A DNA stretch of 53,791 bases from Candidatus Saccharimonadota bacterium (GTDB taxonomy: Bacteria; Patescibacteriota; Saccharimonadia; Saccharimonadales; Saccharimonadaceae), in contig JAFWLE010000001.1 in the NCBI GenBank assembly GCA_017511205.1, positions 1 to 53,791 of the forward strand. The letters are read 5' to 3'. Below, piece after piece: positions 53,530 through 53,791 of the stretch. The notes beneath the pieces are model-generated. The model saw only the letters and a program-made list of their open reading frames with translations, was not told the DNA's origin and did not search any database. Made by a program: the position numbers and the translations under genes. Position 1 is the first letter of the stretch; every line of letters begins with the position of its first letter.

Positions 53530-53791
53530 GGTAATTAAGGGCACTGATAGTGGATGCCTGGACAATCAATACCGATGAAGGCCGTGGAAGTCTGCGATAA
53601 GCCTCGGGGATCTGACAGCGAGAAATGATCCGGGGATTGCCGAATGGGGAAACCTAATCTGGGTTATGCCAGATTGTCGCTACCTGAACACATAGGGTAG
53701 ATGACGGGTACCGACCGAACTGAATCATCTTAGTAGGCCGAGGAAAAGAGAATAACCAATGATTCCGAAAGTAGTGGCGAGCGAAATTGGA
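53530..53791 (+). rRNA. 23S ribosomal RNA, 5' end (runs off the window)
   Basis: Conserved 5' landmarks of 23S rRNA are present: GTGGATGCC, CGATGAAGG, TCTGCGATAAGCC, CCGAATGGGGAAACC, and AGTAGTGGCGAGCGAAA at the end. The start at 53530 is estimated from the GGT...AAG pattern of other 23S 5' ends and could be off by several bases. No 16S or tRNA spacer lies upstream. Confidence 0.95.

Overview
The window looks like a chromosomal segment of a Patescibacteria/CPR bacterium, most likely a Saccharibacteria (TM7) relative. This is an inference from gene content; no phylogeny was run. Supporting signs are the standard genetic code (TGA is used as a stop), short versions of HrcA and TsaB, many secreted or membrane-anchored proteins of unknown function, fusions of normally separate genes, a 23S rRNA gene not preceded by 16S, and no amino-acid or cofactor biosynthesis genes apart from folD.

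Layout. 1-4.7 kb: a flavoprotein operon, a lamin-tail surface protein and an adenylate-kinase-like gene. 4.8-6.9 kb: hrcA-grpE under a CIRCE operator, then rplY. 6.9-11.8 kb: a PfkB-like/aldolase fusion, a HAD phosphatase and tpiA. 11.8-12.2 kb: tRNA-His and tRNA-Gly with a duplicated tRNA tail. 12.8-17 kb: a coiled-coil protein, a 48-codon gene coupled to a large membrane protein, and a DUF11-type surface protein. 17-22.9 kb: folD-murB, recA-Nudix-recX, a PRC-barrel gene and truB. 23-29 kb: an unknown protein, rpsO, pnp and lepA. 29-33.3 kb: a three-gene envelope cluster with a fibro-slime protein, tsaE-tsaB and murC. 33.4-41.2 kb: a 1202-residue secreted protein, radA, ruvC, ruvA, a fused RNase HII-YraN, and rplS. 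41.3-46 kb: an unknown gene, a Nudix gene, an islet with a CdiA-CT-like nuclease, two tandem small-RNA-like units and an HD protein, then ychF. 46-51.4 kb: secreted or anchored proteins (HExxH peptidase-like, HNH nuclease, rhodanese-like, thioredoxin-like, a small secreted beta protein, and a DUF916-like protein). 51.4-53.8 kb: a UvrD-type helicase, then the start of 23S rRNA with its own promoter.

Two genome-wide patterns stand out. (1) At least nine palindromic elements of 80-175 bp are scattered through the window. Their outer arms are inverted copies of the local flank, so the arms differ at every site, while the cores fall into recognisable families. Four lie in frame inside murB, recX, truB and lepA. 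Five lie between genes (before hrcA and after rpsO, lepA, radA and ruvC), and four of these run from the upstream stop codon to, or close to, the -10 box of the next gene. The recX and lepA cores match at 52 of 67 bases without a gap but are read in different frames. The post-lepA core and the reverse complement of the post-radA core match at 66 of 84 bases without a gap. (2) About 22 transcription-unit starts place a TATAAT-like box 6-9 bases before the ATG, which predicts pervasive leaderless mRNAs. A smaller set of genes uses a full TTGACA-N17-TATAAT promoter, a 5' leader and a strong Shine-Dalgarno sequence.
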